Below are positions 48,303 through 56,253 of a stretch of 64,000 nt of DNA, piece by piece. Made by a program: the position numbers and the translations under genes. The notes under the pieces are model-generated. The model did no database searches, was not told the DNA's origin, and saw only the letters and a program-made list of their open reading frames with translations. Numbering within the stretch: position 1 is the first letter of the stretch; each line of letters opens with the position of its first letter. Source of the stretch: Sphingomonas sp. LY54 (lineage in GTDB: Bacteria; Pseudomonadota; Alphaproteobacteria; Sphingomonadales; Sphingomonadaceae). The stretch covers positions 3,068,501 to 3,132,500 of the forward strand of contig NZ_CP141588.1 in NCBI RefSeq assembly GCF_035594035.1. The letters run 5' to 3'.

Positions 48303-49604
48303 TCACTCGGCCAATACGGGTGTCCGCAGCGCTTCGGCGAGGGCGTCGAGCCGGGCCGGGATCGTCGTCTTGCGCGCCGTGCGGCCGACGATGCGTTGCA
48401 GGGCAGGCGGGGCGGGGATCGGCGCCCCGATCAGCGGTTCGACGACATCGGCGAACTTGAACGGATGGGCGGTGGCCGCGGTGATCCAGGGGCGCTCCGC
48501 CGCGCGGGCCGGGTCAAGCCGAGCAAAAGCCTCGGCAGCGGTGGCCGAATGCGGGTCCCAGACATAGCGGGTGGCGGCATATTCGGCGCGGATGCGGGCG
48601 CGGATGGCCTCGTCGTCGACCAGTTCGACCTCCAACTGGCGCGATGCCGCGTCGAGGTGGACCAGCCGCTCGAAATTGCTCGGCGCGCCGACATCCATCG
48701 CATTGGCGATGGTCGCGACCGACGGCCCGGGTTCGTAGGCGCCGCTCTCGTGCCAGCGCTGCAGCGTGCGATTGGCGTTGGTCACGGCGACGATCGGGCC
48801 GATCGGCAGGCCCAGCGCGCGCGCGTAGACGGCGGCGAAGCCGTGGCCGAGATTGCCGGTCGGGATGAGGAAACCGGGCTTCACCCCGCTTTCCTCGAAC
48901 AGTTTCAGCGCAGCATGGCCGAGATAGGCCATTTGCGGGAGCAGTCGGCCGATATTGATCGAATTGGCCGAGCTCAGCCGGTGTTTCTGCGCGAGCGCGC
49001 CGTCGGCGAACGCCGCCTTGGCGAGGCGCTGGCAATCGTCGAAATCGCCTTCGACCTCCAGCGCGCGCACCGGATCGTCCCAGCAGGTGAGCTGCAACTC
49101 CTGGAAGGCGGAGACCCGGCCCTTGGGATAGAGGATGACGGCGCTCACGGCGGCGCGTCCCTCCGCTGCGCAGCCGACGGCCCCGCCGGTGTCGCCGGAG
49201 GTCGCGGCCAGCACCGTCAGCGGCCGCGCGGCGTCGCCGATCCGGTCGAAGCAGCCCATTAGGAAGCGCGCGCCGAAATCCTTGAACGCTCCGGTTGGGC
49301 CATGAAACAGCTCGAGCGCGCGCAGGCCGGGACGGCTCGGATCCGGCGTCACCAGCGGCACGGGAAAGTCGAACGCTTTCGCCGCGATCGCCGGCAGGTC
49401 CGCGGCCAGCGCATCGCCCGCGAAGAAGGGCGCCAGCATCGCCGCGGCGAACTCCGCCAGCGGCATGGAACCGGAGAGGCCAGGGAGATCGACCTCGGGG
49501 ATGGCTTGCGGAACATAGAGGCCGCCATCGGCGGCGGCGCCGCGCAGGATCGCCTCGCTCAGGCCGAGCGGGGCCGCTTCGCCCCGCGTGCTCACATATT
49601 TCAT
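48303..49604 (-). CDS. thrC: threonine synthase
   Basis: 433 residues from ATG 49604, which overlaps the thrB stop (ATGA). The N-terminus KYVSTRGEAAPLGLSEAILR, the PLP-lysine region FHGPTGAFKDFGARFL, and AATSGDTGGAVGCAAEGR and GNLGHGFAAVYARALGLP are typical of the bacterial long-chain ThrC. It converts O-phosphohomoserine to threonine. Confidence 0.96.
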   Translation of the reverse strand: MKYVSTRGEAAPLGLSEAILRGAAADGGLYVPQAIPEVDLPGLSGSMPLAEFAAAMLAPFFAGDALAADLPAIAAKAFDFPVPLVTPDPSRPGLRALELFHGPTGAFKDFGARFLMGCFDRIGDAARPLTVLAATSGDTGGAVGCAAEGRAAVSAVILYPKGRVSAFQELQLTCWDDPVRALEVEGDFDDCQRLAKAAFADGALAQKHRLSSANSINIGRLLPQMAYLGHAALKLFEESGVKPGFLIPTGNLGHGFAAVYARALGLPIGPIVAVTNANRTLQRWHESGAYEPGPSVATIANAMDVGAPSNFERLVHLDAASRQLEVELVDDEAIRARIRAEYAATRYVWDPHSATAAEAFARLDPARAAERPWITAATAHPFKFADVVEPLIGAPIPAPPALQRIVGRTARKTTIPARLDALAEALRTPVLAE

Positions 49605-50542
49605 GCCGCTTCCGATACGCGCTCGAGGCAGGCGCCGGCGGAATCGACCGGCGCACGATAGGCGCGCGCCGCCAGCCCGCATTGGGCGAACGCCCACGCC
49701 ATCGCATCCTCCACCTTCCCAGCATCCTCCTCCGCGGCCCAGGCGAAGACCGACGGCCCCGAACCCGAGAAGGAGCAGCCCAGGGCGCCGGCCGCGAGCG
49801 CGGCTTTCTTCACCTCCGGCAAGGCCGGCAGCAATCGTTCGCGCTGCGGCTCGACCAGGACGTCGTCGAGCCCGGCCCGGATCAATGCGCGGTCGCCGAG
49901 CGCGCAGCCGGCGGCGAAGGCCGCGATCCGGCGGCTGTGCTCGACCGCCAGTGCCATCGGCACTTCGGGGCTGAGGATCTGGCGCGCTGCGCGGGTCTCG
50001 GTCTTGGCGGAGGGATGGAACAGGATCGAGACGATGCCGCGCGGCGGCGGCAGCCGGCGGATCAGCGGCGGATCGAGCCGCGCGGCGAGCACGAGGCCGC
50101 CCATCAGGCTCGCCATCACATTGTCCCAGGGCGGCGGGTCGGAGGAGACCCGTTCGCCCTCGATCGCGAACGGAAGCAGTTCCTCGAGCGTGTAGGGGAC
50201 AGGCAGCAAGGCGTTGACCGCAGCGGCGGCGGCGACCGCGGAAGCCGCCGAACCGCCCATGCCGGCCGAGATCGGAATGCCCTTGTCGATGTCGAGCCGC
50301 ACGCCGAACGTGGCGCCGGAGGCCGCGAGCAGGGCCGCCGCCGCCGCCAGCGCGGTGTTGCTGGCGGGACTGTCGGGAAGACTGGCGACGAGGCCCGAGA
50401 CCGCGCCGAGGCGCGCGCCGGGCGCGTCCTCGCGGATCGCCGTCACATGGTCGCGGACGGCGTCGAAGGCCTGGCCGAGCACGTCGAAGCCGACACCGAC
50501 ATTGCCGATGCTCGCCGGCGCGCTGGCCGAGGCCCTGTCCAT
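49601..50542 (-). CDS. thrB: homoserine kinase, GHMP type
   Basis: About 313 residues from ATG 50542, which has GAGGAGA at ideal spacing; ATG 50557, overlapping the preceding stop, is an alternative. The GHMP ATP-binding motif is IPISAGMGGSAASAVAAAAA; SIGNVGVGFDVLG lies at the N-terminus and SGSGPSVFAW at the C-terminus. It phosphorylates homoserine. Many alphaproteobacteria instead use an APH-fold homoserine kinase, so the GHMP form is worth noting. Confidence 0.94.
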   Translation of the reverse strand: MDRASASAPASIGNVGVGFDVLGQAFDAVRDHVTAIREDAPGARLGAVSGLVASLPDSPASNTALAAAAALLAASGATFGVRLDIDKGIPISAGMGGSAASAVAAAAAVNALLPVPYTLEELLPFAIEGERVSSDPPPWDNVMASLMGGLVLAARLDPPLIRRLPPPRGIVSILFHPSAKTETRAARQILSPEVPMALAVEHSRRIAAFAAGCALGDRALIRAGLDDVLVEPQRERLLPALPEVKKAALAAGALGCSFSGSGPSVFAWAAEEDAGKVEDAMAWAFAQCGLAARAYRAPVDSAGACLERVSEAA

Positions 50543-50553
50543 CAACACTCTCC

Positions 50554-52293
50554 TCATGCGCTCAGCCGGAGCGAAGCCGCTCCCGCGTCGGCGAGCCGGC
50601 CGAGCATGGCGCGCTGGACGTCCATCACGTCGGCGAACACCGACGCCGCGGTCGGCCAGCGGCCTGCGCCCTTACCATAAAGCGCATGGACGCGTCCGTC
50701 AGCCTCGGCGACGAGAAAGCGGTTGCCCTCGTTGACCGCGCCCGCCAGCGGATGCGCCCGCGGCAGCGCTTCGATCCGCACCTCGGCGGCGATGCTGCCG
50801 TCGGCCAACCGTCGGCAGCGGCCGACCTGCTTCAGTACCTCGCCGCGGGCGAGCGCGGCCTGGGCCAGTTCGGGAGAGACGTCGCGCAAGGACTGCTTGG
50901 CGATCCGCGCCGGCGCCAGCGAGACGCCGAAGGCTTCGCGCACCAGCAGCGACAATTTGTCGGCGGCGTCGTGCCCGTCGACATCGGCGGCCGGGTCGGC
51001 TTCGGCAAAGCCGAGTTCCTGCGCCTTGCGCACCGCGTCGTCGAAAGCCCAGCCTTCGCTGAGCCGGCCGAGCAGGAAATTGGCAGTGCCGTTCATCACG
51101 CCCTCGATCGATTCGACTTTGGAGCCGAGCCGCGCCAGCAATTCGAGGATGGGCACGCCGCCGCCCACCGCTGCCGAATAAGCGAGCAGCCCGCCGCCCG
51201 CCGCGGCGCAGGCGTGGAGCGTATCATAATGTTTGGCGACGGCGGCCTTGTTGGCCGTCACCACGTTGGCGCCGCTGCGCAGCGCCTCGCACATGATCTC
51301 GCCGGCCCCGTCGGCGCCGCCGATCAGTTCGACCACCAGATCCGGATCCTCGCCCAGCGCCTCATGAAGCGCGGTCGTGAAACGGGCATCTTCGCTATGG
51401 CGGGACGGATCCCGCACGAGCACGGGATTGACCTCGAACAGATCGGGCCGCTCCTGCAGGCAGGCGAGCACGCCCGCACCGACCGCGCCGCAGCCGAGCA
51501 AAGCGACGCGCAGCTTGGGGCCTTTCAGCGGGAGCGCCTTGCGCGGCGGCAGGTCGGCGATGGTGGTCGCCTCCAGCGCGCCCACGGCGGCGATCTCGAT
51601 CAGCACGTCCTCGCTTTGCGCGGCCTCGATCGCTTTGGGCTGGATCAGGCCGGCGCTCGCTTCGGCCGCCGCTTCATAGCCCAATGCGGCATAGCGCTCG
51701 GCATAGGGGTTGCGCGCCGGGTCCTCCGCATAGACGCCGTCGACATCCTTGATCAGGCGGACGCGGTGAGCGTCGAGCCGGGCGGCGAAGAAGACCGCGC
51801 TGAGATCGGTGCCGCCGCGGCCCAAGGTGACTACGCCATGCTCGGCATGACCGGCGGTGAAGCCGGGGACGACGACCACGTCATGCTCGGCGAGCTTGGC
51901 CAGCACCGCCTCGGCGTCGAGGTCGACGAGGTTCGAATCGAGCGGAGGACCGTCGGCGACCAGGCCCATTTCATGCGGGTCTGGGGCGCAGGCGCGAACG
52001 CCGATCCGGCCCAGCGCCAGCGCCATCAACGCGGCCGAATGAAGCTCGCCGACCCGCGCCACACGCGCCACCAGCGCGTCCTGCGCCTCGCCGCCGACCC
52101 GGGCGGCCTGGTCGAGCAGGCGGTCGGTCTCGCCGGCCAAGGCGGAGACGACCGCCACCACCTTCTCGCCGTCGCGGACGTGACGGTAGATTTCGAGCGC
52201 GGCTGCCGGATAGTCGCTCTCGGCGCCGAGCACCGAGCTTCCGAATTTGAGGACGCAGAGCCGTTCGGCCGGCGCGGAGACTTGCTGTTTCAT
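50554..52293 (-). CDS. thrA: short bifunctional aspartokinase-homoserine dehydrogenase lacking ACT domains
   Basis: A 579-residue protein. Residues about 10-250 are an amino-acid-kinase domain (VLKFGSSVLG, VVSALAGETD, VGELHSAAL, TLGRGGTDLSAVFF, IKDVDGVYAEDP). Residues about 262-579 are homoserine dehydrogenase (VALLGCGAVGAGVL, VVTANKAAVAKH with the catalytic lysine, GVMNGTANFLLGRL, DVDGHDAADKLSLL). Typical ThrA/MetL proteins have about 810 residues, with paired ACT domains between the two enzymes. Here the kinase runs almost directly into the dehydrogenase, and no C-terminal ACT domain is present either. The kinase P-loop-like motif (usually KFGGTS) is altered. Allosteric threonine control would therefore be weak or absent. 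A transcription attenuator lies upstream. Confidence 0.88.
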   Translation of the reverse strand: MKQQVSAPAERLCVLKFGSSVLGAESDYPAAALEIYRHVRDGEKVVAVVSALAGETDRLLDQAARVGGEAQDALVARVARVGELHSAALMALALGRIGVRACAPDPHEMGLVADGPPLDSNLVDLDAEAVLAKLAEHDVVVVPGFTAGHAEHGVVTLGRGGTDLSAVFFAARLDAHRVRLIKDVDGVYAEDPARNPYAERYAALGYEAAAEASAGLIQPKAIEAAQSEDVLIEIAAVGALEATTIADLPPRKALPLKGPKLRVALLGCGAVGAGVLACLQERPDLFEVNPVLVRDPSRHSEDARFTTALHEALGEDPDLVVELIGGADGAGEIMCEALRSGANVVTANKAAVAKHYDTLHACAAAGGGLLAYSAAVGGGVPILELLARLGSKVESIEGVMNGTANFLLGRLSEGWAFDDAVRKAQELGFAEADPAADVDGHDAADKLSLLVREAFGVSLAPARIAKQSLRDVSPELAQAALARGEVLKQVGRCRRLADGSIAAEVRIEALPRAHPLAGAVNEGNRFLVAEADGRVHALYGKGAGRWPTAASVFADVMDVQRAMLGRLADAGAASLRLSA

Positions 52294-52321
52294 TTCCTGT
52301 TCGATCCGATTTTCGAGGGCA

Positions 52322-52356
52322 TAAAAAAACCCGCTCGCCGGGGCCGGGGAGCGGGT
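52322..52356 (-). terminator. attenuator terminator of the threonine operon
   Basis: Read on the - strand: ACCCGCTC (52356-52349), a GC-rich loop, GAGCGGGT (52336-52329), then a run of seven T residues. It lies between the leader peptide and the thrA start (52293), where a terminator would block the operon unless prevented. Its left half can pair instead with the 3' end of the leader. Confidence 0.88.
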
Positions 52357-52405
52357 CTGGAAACTGAGGTTGTTCGACGACCTAGTTCAGACGCAGCCTC
52401 CCCGC
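52344..52405 (-). promoter_or_regulatory. candidate antiterminator of the threonine attenuator
   Basis: On the - strand CGGGGAG (within 52405-52398, the end of the leader coding region) can pair over 7 bp with CTCCCCG (52351-52345), which is part of the terminator's left arm and loop. CCCGC just upstream can alternatively pair with GCGGG. This gives the four-segment arrangement (1:2 and 3:4 against 2:3) of amino-acid attenuators. The pairings were found by eye, not by folding software. Confidence 0.65.
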
Positions 52406-52521
52406 GTGCGGGTGGTGGTAATGGTCGTCATGATGATGGTGGCCGGGCGCGCGGCAGCGGCCGCACCGGCAACGGTACGGGCTTCAGGCTGCAGATATGC
52501 GATCATCGACACGCGGCACAT
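52387..52521 (-). CDS. thrL: threonine operon leader peptide
   Basis: A short open frame on the - strand ending at TGA 52389-52387. Its C-terminal part reads TIIMTTITTTRTRGGCV: six Thr and three Ile codons in twelve, closely like the leader of the E. coli threonine operon (TTITTTITITT). Possible starts are ATG 52521 (44 residues), ATG 52506 (39 residues) and the internal ATG 52431 (14 residues). The longest has GAGG about nine bases upstream. The Thr codons lie just before the competing hairpins, so a ribosome stalled for charged tRNA-Thr or tRNA-Ile would favour the antiterminator. A histidine-rich alternative frame has no start codon. Confidence 0.8.
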   Translation of the reverse strand: MCRVSMIAYLQPEARTVAGAAAAARPATIIMTTITTTRTRGGCV

Positions 52522-52565
52522 TCTCCATGTCCTCGCCTTGCGGCTTGGACCTGATTGGGATCCCA

Positions 52566-52594
52566 AAACTGACCGCAGATGAGTGCGGCGTCAA
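52566..52594 (-). promoter_or_regulatory. possible promoter of the threonine operon
   Basis: On the - strand a TTGACG (52594-52589) is followed after 17 bp by CAGTTT (52571-52566). This would start transcription about 40 bases before the leader ATG. The -35 is good and the -10 is poor. Confidence 0.35.
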
Positions 52595-52683
52595 CCCAGA
52601 AACGTGCGTAGGGCCGATTCATTTAGAAATCGATAGCACGTGCCGTCGGTCAGTCCTTGGTTTGGGATACAATATCGATCGGC

Positions 52684-54393
52684 TCAGTCCTCGGCGAAAT
52701 AGCCTGCGCGCATCACGAAATCGCCGAAATGCTCGCCCGGCGTCCGCTCGCCGGCATAGCGCGCCAGCATCTCGCCGAGGATTTCGAGGATCGCCGGTTC
52801 GCCGATATTCTCGCGATAGAGCCGATTCAGCCGCTCGCCGTGGAAGCCGCCGCCGAGCCAGAGATTGTACTTGCCCGGCGCGCGGCCGGTGAAGCCGATC
52901 TCGGCGACATAGGGCCGGGCGCAGCCGTTCGGGCATCCGGTCATGCGGATCGTGATCGGCTCGTCGGTGAGCCCGTTCGCGGCCAGGATCGGCTCGATCT
53001 TCGAAATGAGCTCGGGCTGGTAGCGCTCGGCCTCGGCCATGGCGAGCGGGCAGGTGGGCATCGCCACGCAGGCCATCGAATTGACCCGCAACGCGCTGGT
53101 GCGGCCATTCCCGGCGAGGCCATGATGGGCGAGCAGGGCGTCGATCGCCGCGCGGTCGTCGGGCTCGACATCGGCGACGATCACATTCTGGTTCGGGGTC
53201 AGCCGGAACGCGCCCTTGTGGATCTCGGCAATCGCGCGCAGCGCTCCGAGGATCGGCTGTCCGGGCCGGTCGATGATGCGGCCATTCTCGACGAACAAAG
53301 TATAATTGAACCGCCCATTGTCGGTCGCCTGCCAGCCGTACACGTCGCCGTTCGATGAAAGCTCGTAGGAACGTGCAGGCTCGAAAGCGGCCCCCATGCG
53401 CCGCTCGATCTCGCCCTTGATCCAGTCCAGCCCCTTGTCGTCGACCGTATATTTGAAGCGGGCGCGGATGCGCTCCTTGCGGTTGCCGTAATCGCGCTGG
53501 ACGCCGATGATCGCGTCGGTCGCGGCGAGCAGCCGCTCCTTGGGGATGAAGCCGATCACGTCGCCGAGGCGGGCATAGGTGCGCGGCTCGTTGTCGGTGC
53601 GGCCCATGCCGCCCCCGATCGTGACGTTGAAGCCTTCGAGCCCGTCCGGGCCGACGATCGCGATATAGCCCAGATCCTGGGTGTAGACGTCGATGTCGTT
53701 CGACGGCGGGATCACGAAGCCGATCTTGAACTTACGCGGCAGGTACGTCTTGCCGTAGAGCGGCTCCTCGTTCTCCGAGGTCGCGACCCTTTGCTCGCCA
53801 TACCAGATTTCGTGATAGGCGCGGGTCTTGGGGATGACATGGTCGCTGAGTTGCTTGGACAAAGCGGCCACCTCGGCATGGATCGCACTGTCCTGCGGAT
53901 TGGCGGTGGCCATCACGGTGCGGGCATCGTCGCCGCAGGCCGCGATCGTGTCGAGCAGCGCCTCGTGCAGGCCCTGGATCGTCGCTTTCAGGTCCTCCTT
54001 CACCACCCAGTGGAACTGGAAGGTCTGGCGCGTGGTGAGGCGCAACTGGTCGCCGCCATGGGCGCGGGCGAGTTCGTCCATCTTCAGCCACTGCTCGGGC
54101 GTGCAGACGCCGCCGGGCAAGCGCACGCGCACCATGAAGGTGAAAGCCGGCTCCAGCTTCTGGCGCCGCCGCTCGTCGCGGATGTCGCGGTCGTCCTGCT
54201 GATAGATTCCGTGGAACTTCATCAGCTTGTTGTCTTCGAACTTCACGCCGCCGGTGATCTTGTCGAGCAGTCCCTGGTCGATCGAGCCGCGCAGATAGTC
54301 GCTGTTATATTTCAGCGTCTCGTCCGGCCCGAGGTTTTCGAGCGGTTGCGAAATGTCGGCGCTGCGGTCGACGATGCTGGTGTCGTTGGTCAT
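52684..54393 (-). CDS. cysI: assimilatory sulfite reductase, siroheme hemoprotein subunit
   Basis: 569 residues from ATG 54393. The ligands of the coupled iron-sulfur/siroheme centre are CVAMPTC and CPNGC (MTGCPNGCARPYVAEIGF). LRLTTRQTFQFHWVVK and GGGMGRTDNEPRTYARLGD are typical of the CysI family. It reduces sulfite to sulfide with six electrons from CysJ. It is the last gene of the cys operon, 17 bp after cysJ. Confidence 0.96.
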   Translation of the reverse strand: MTNDTSIVDRSADISQPLENLGPDETLKYNSDYLRGSIDQGLLDKITGGVKFEDNKLMKFHGIYQQDDRDIRDERRRQKLEPAFTFMVRVRLPGGVCTPEQWLKMDELARAHGGDQLRLTTRQTFQFHWVVKEDLKATIQGLHEALLDTIAACGDDARTVMATANPQDSAIHAEVAALSKQLSDHVIPKTRAYHEIWYGEQRVATSENEEPLYGKTYLPRKFKIGFVIPPSNDIDVYTQDLGYIAIVGPDGLEGFNVTIGGGMGRTDNEPRTYARLGDVIGFIPKERLLAATDAIIGVQRDYGNRKERIRARFKYTVDDKGLDWIKGEIERRMGAAFEPARSYELSSNGDVYGWQATDNGRFNYTLFVENGRIIDRPGQPILGALRAIAEIHKGAFRLTPNQNVIVADVEPDDRAAIDALLAHHGLAGNGRTSALRVNSMACVAMPTCPLAMAEAERYQPELISKIEPILAANGLTDEPITIRMTGCPNGCARPYVAEIGFTGRAPGKYNLWLGGGFHGERLNRLYRENIGEPAILEILGEMLARYAGERTPGEHFGDFVMRAGYFAED

Positions 54394-54410
54394 TTCTCTG
54401 TCCCGAAAAA

Positions 54411-56219
54411 TCAGTAGACGTCGCGCTGGTAGCGCTGGTCGGCGGCCAGCCGGCGGACGTAATCCTCGGCGCCGTCGCGATCGGTGCCGGCCTGCGCGGC
54501 GACGATCTGGATCAAGGTCTCGTGGACGTCGCGCGCCATGCTCTTCTCGTCGCCGCAGACGTAGATATGGGCGCCGTCCTCCAGCCAGGCGTAGAGGTCC
54601 TTCGCCTGCTCGATCATGCGGTGCTGGACATAGGTCTTGGGCTGGCCGCGGTCGCGCGAGAAGGCGGCGTCCATGCGCGTCAGCACGCCTTCCTTCAGCC
54701 ATTGCTGCCACTCGGTCTGGTAGAGGAAGTCCGAGCGGAAATTGCGCTCGCCGAAGAACAGCCAGGACTTGCCGCCTTCGCCCGTGACCTCGCGTTCCTG
54801 CAGGAAGCCGCGATAGGGCGCGACGCCGGTGCCGGCGCCGATCATCACGATCGGTGCGCCGTTGCTCGGCAAGGCGAAATGCGGGTTGTGCTGGATGTAG
54901 ACGGGAAGCGTGTCGCCGGCCGCGATCCGGTCGGCGAGCTGGCTCGACGCGACACCGGCGCGGGTCTCGTCGTGGAGGCTGTAGCGGACCGGCGCGACGG
55001 TGAGGTGCGCCTCGTCGGGCACGGCCTTGAAGCTGGACGCGATCGAGTAGAGCCGCGGCTGCAGCGGTCGCAGCCCGGCCACGAAGCTGTCGGCATCGAC
55101 GCCGCCGAGCGGAAACTTGCGGACGATGTCGACGACATGGTGATTGCGCAGGAAGAGCAGCCGCTCGGCCGTCGCCTCCTCGCCGCGAAGCTGCTCAAGC
55201 TCGGCCGCGCCGGTCAGCTTGGCCCATTGGTCGAGGAAGCGCGGGCTGGCGATGCTGACCTCGAACTTCTCCTCCAGCGCCTCGGCCAGCCTCAGGCTCT
55301 CGCCCTTCATGCTCACCTGCGCGTCCCCGGAGAGGCCGGCCACGTCGAGCAGCTGCGCCACCACCGTAGGGTCGTTGCGCGCGGCGATGCCGAGCGCGTC
55401 GCCGGGCTCGTAGCTGAGGCCCGATCCGGCAAGGTCGATCTCGATGTGCCGGGTTTCCTTGCTGGAGTGGCGGCCGACGATCGTGACGTTCTCGACCACG
55501 GTCGCCGAAAACGGCTTCTTCTTGTCATAGGCCGGCGCGGAGACAGGCGAGGCCGCCGCGGCCGGGAGCGACGGAGCGGCCGAAGCGGCAAGGTCGGCAG
55601 CGAGCTGCTCGACGACGATGCCGGTCCAGGCGAGCGCCGGTTCCTCATAATCGATGTCGCAATCGACGCGCGCGCTGATGCGGGTCGCGCCCAGTTCCTC
55701 GAGCCGGCGGTCGACGCGCTTCCCGGCCTCGCAATATTTCTCGTAGGTGGAATCGCCGAGCGCGAGCACCGAGAAGCGCACGCCTTCCAGCTTGGGCGCA
55801 CGCTGGCCCTCGAGGAACTCGAAGAAGCCGACCGAAGGCTGCGGCGGGTCGCCCTCGCCATAGGTGCTGACGATAACGAGCAGGTCCTGCTCGTCCTTCA
55901 ATGCGCGCGGCTTGTAGTCGGCCATGTCGACGAGCTGCGGCGAAAGGCCGCGCTTGGTCGCCGCCGCCGCGAGCGCCTTGCCGAGGTCGCGGCTGTTGCC
56001 GGTCTCGGTGCCGTAGAGGATGGTGAGGGTCCGCCCCTGCGGCGCCGGTGCCGCGGGCGCCTCGATCGCGTCGCCGCGGCTCAGCCCGGCGTCGAGACCC
56101 GAAAAATAGCCGCTGATCCAGCGCGCTTGCGCCGGCGTCAGGCTCCGGGCCAGCGCGTCGAGATGCTGCCACTGCTCGATCGAGAGCGCGCCTTCGGCGG
56201 AGAATGTCTGTGCGGTCAT
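54411..56219 (-). CDS. cysJ: sulfite reductase [NADPH] flavoprotein subunit
   Basis: 602 residues from ATG 56219. The flavodoxin domain (TILYGTETGNSRDLGKALAA, ALGDSTYEKYCEAGKRVD) is followed by an FAD-binding domain (RLYSIASS). The NADPH domain has MIGAGTGVAPYRGFLQER and WLFFGERN, and the protein ends in the conserved DVY tail. It passes electrons from NADPH through FAD and FMN to CysI. It lies 34 bp after cysN. Confidence 0.96.
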   Translation of the reverse strand: MTAQTFSAEGALSIEQWQHLDALARSLTPAQARWISGYFSGLDAGLSRGDAIEAPAAPAPQGRTLTILYGTETGNSRDLGKALAAAATKRGLSPQLVDMADYKPRALKDEQDLLVIVSTYGEGDPPQPSVGFFEFLEGQRAPKLEGVRFSVLALGDSTYEKYCEAGKRVDRRLEELGATRISARVDCDIDYEEPALAWTGIVVEQLAADLAASAAPSLPAAAASPVSAPAYDKKKPFSATVVENVTIVGRHSSKETRHIEIDLAGSGLSYEPGDALGIAARNDPTVVAQLLDVAGLSGDAQVSMKGESLRLAEALEEKFEVSIASPRFLDQWAKLTGAAELEQLRGEEATAERLLFLRNHHVVDIVRKFPLGGVDADSFVAGLRPLQPRLYSIASSFKAVPDEAHLTVAPVRYSLHDETRAGVASSQLADRIAAGDTLPVYIQHNPHFALPSNGAPIVMIGAGTGVAPYRGFLQEREVTGEGGKSWLFFGERNFRSDFLYQTEWQQWLKEGVLTRMDAAFSRDRGQPKTYVQHRMIEQAKDLYAWLEDGAHIYVCGDEKSMARDVHETLIQIVAAQAGTDRDGAEDYVRRLAADQRYQRDVY

Positions 56220-56253
56220 CGGTCGTTCCAGCAAGAAAATAAGGGGGCAGGGA

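Noticed and set aside
52381-52440. Histidine-rich frame (HHH..H.HHPH) resembling a histidine-operon leader
   Set aside because: A stop lies upstream with no start codon between it and the His run, and the downstream genes make threonine. The overlap arises because ACC/ATT runs read as CAC/CAT in the next frame, as also in E. coli thrL.
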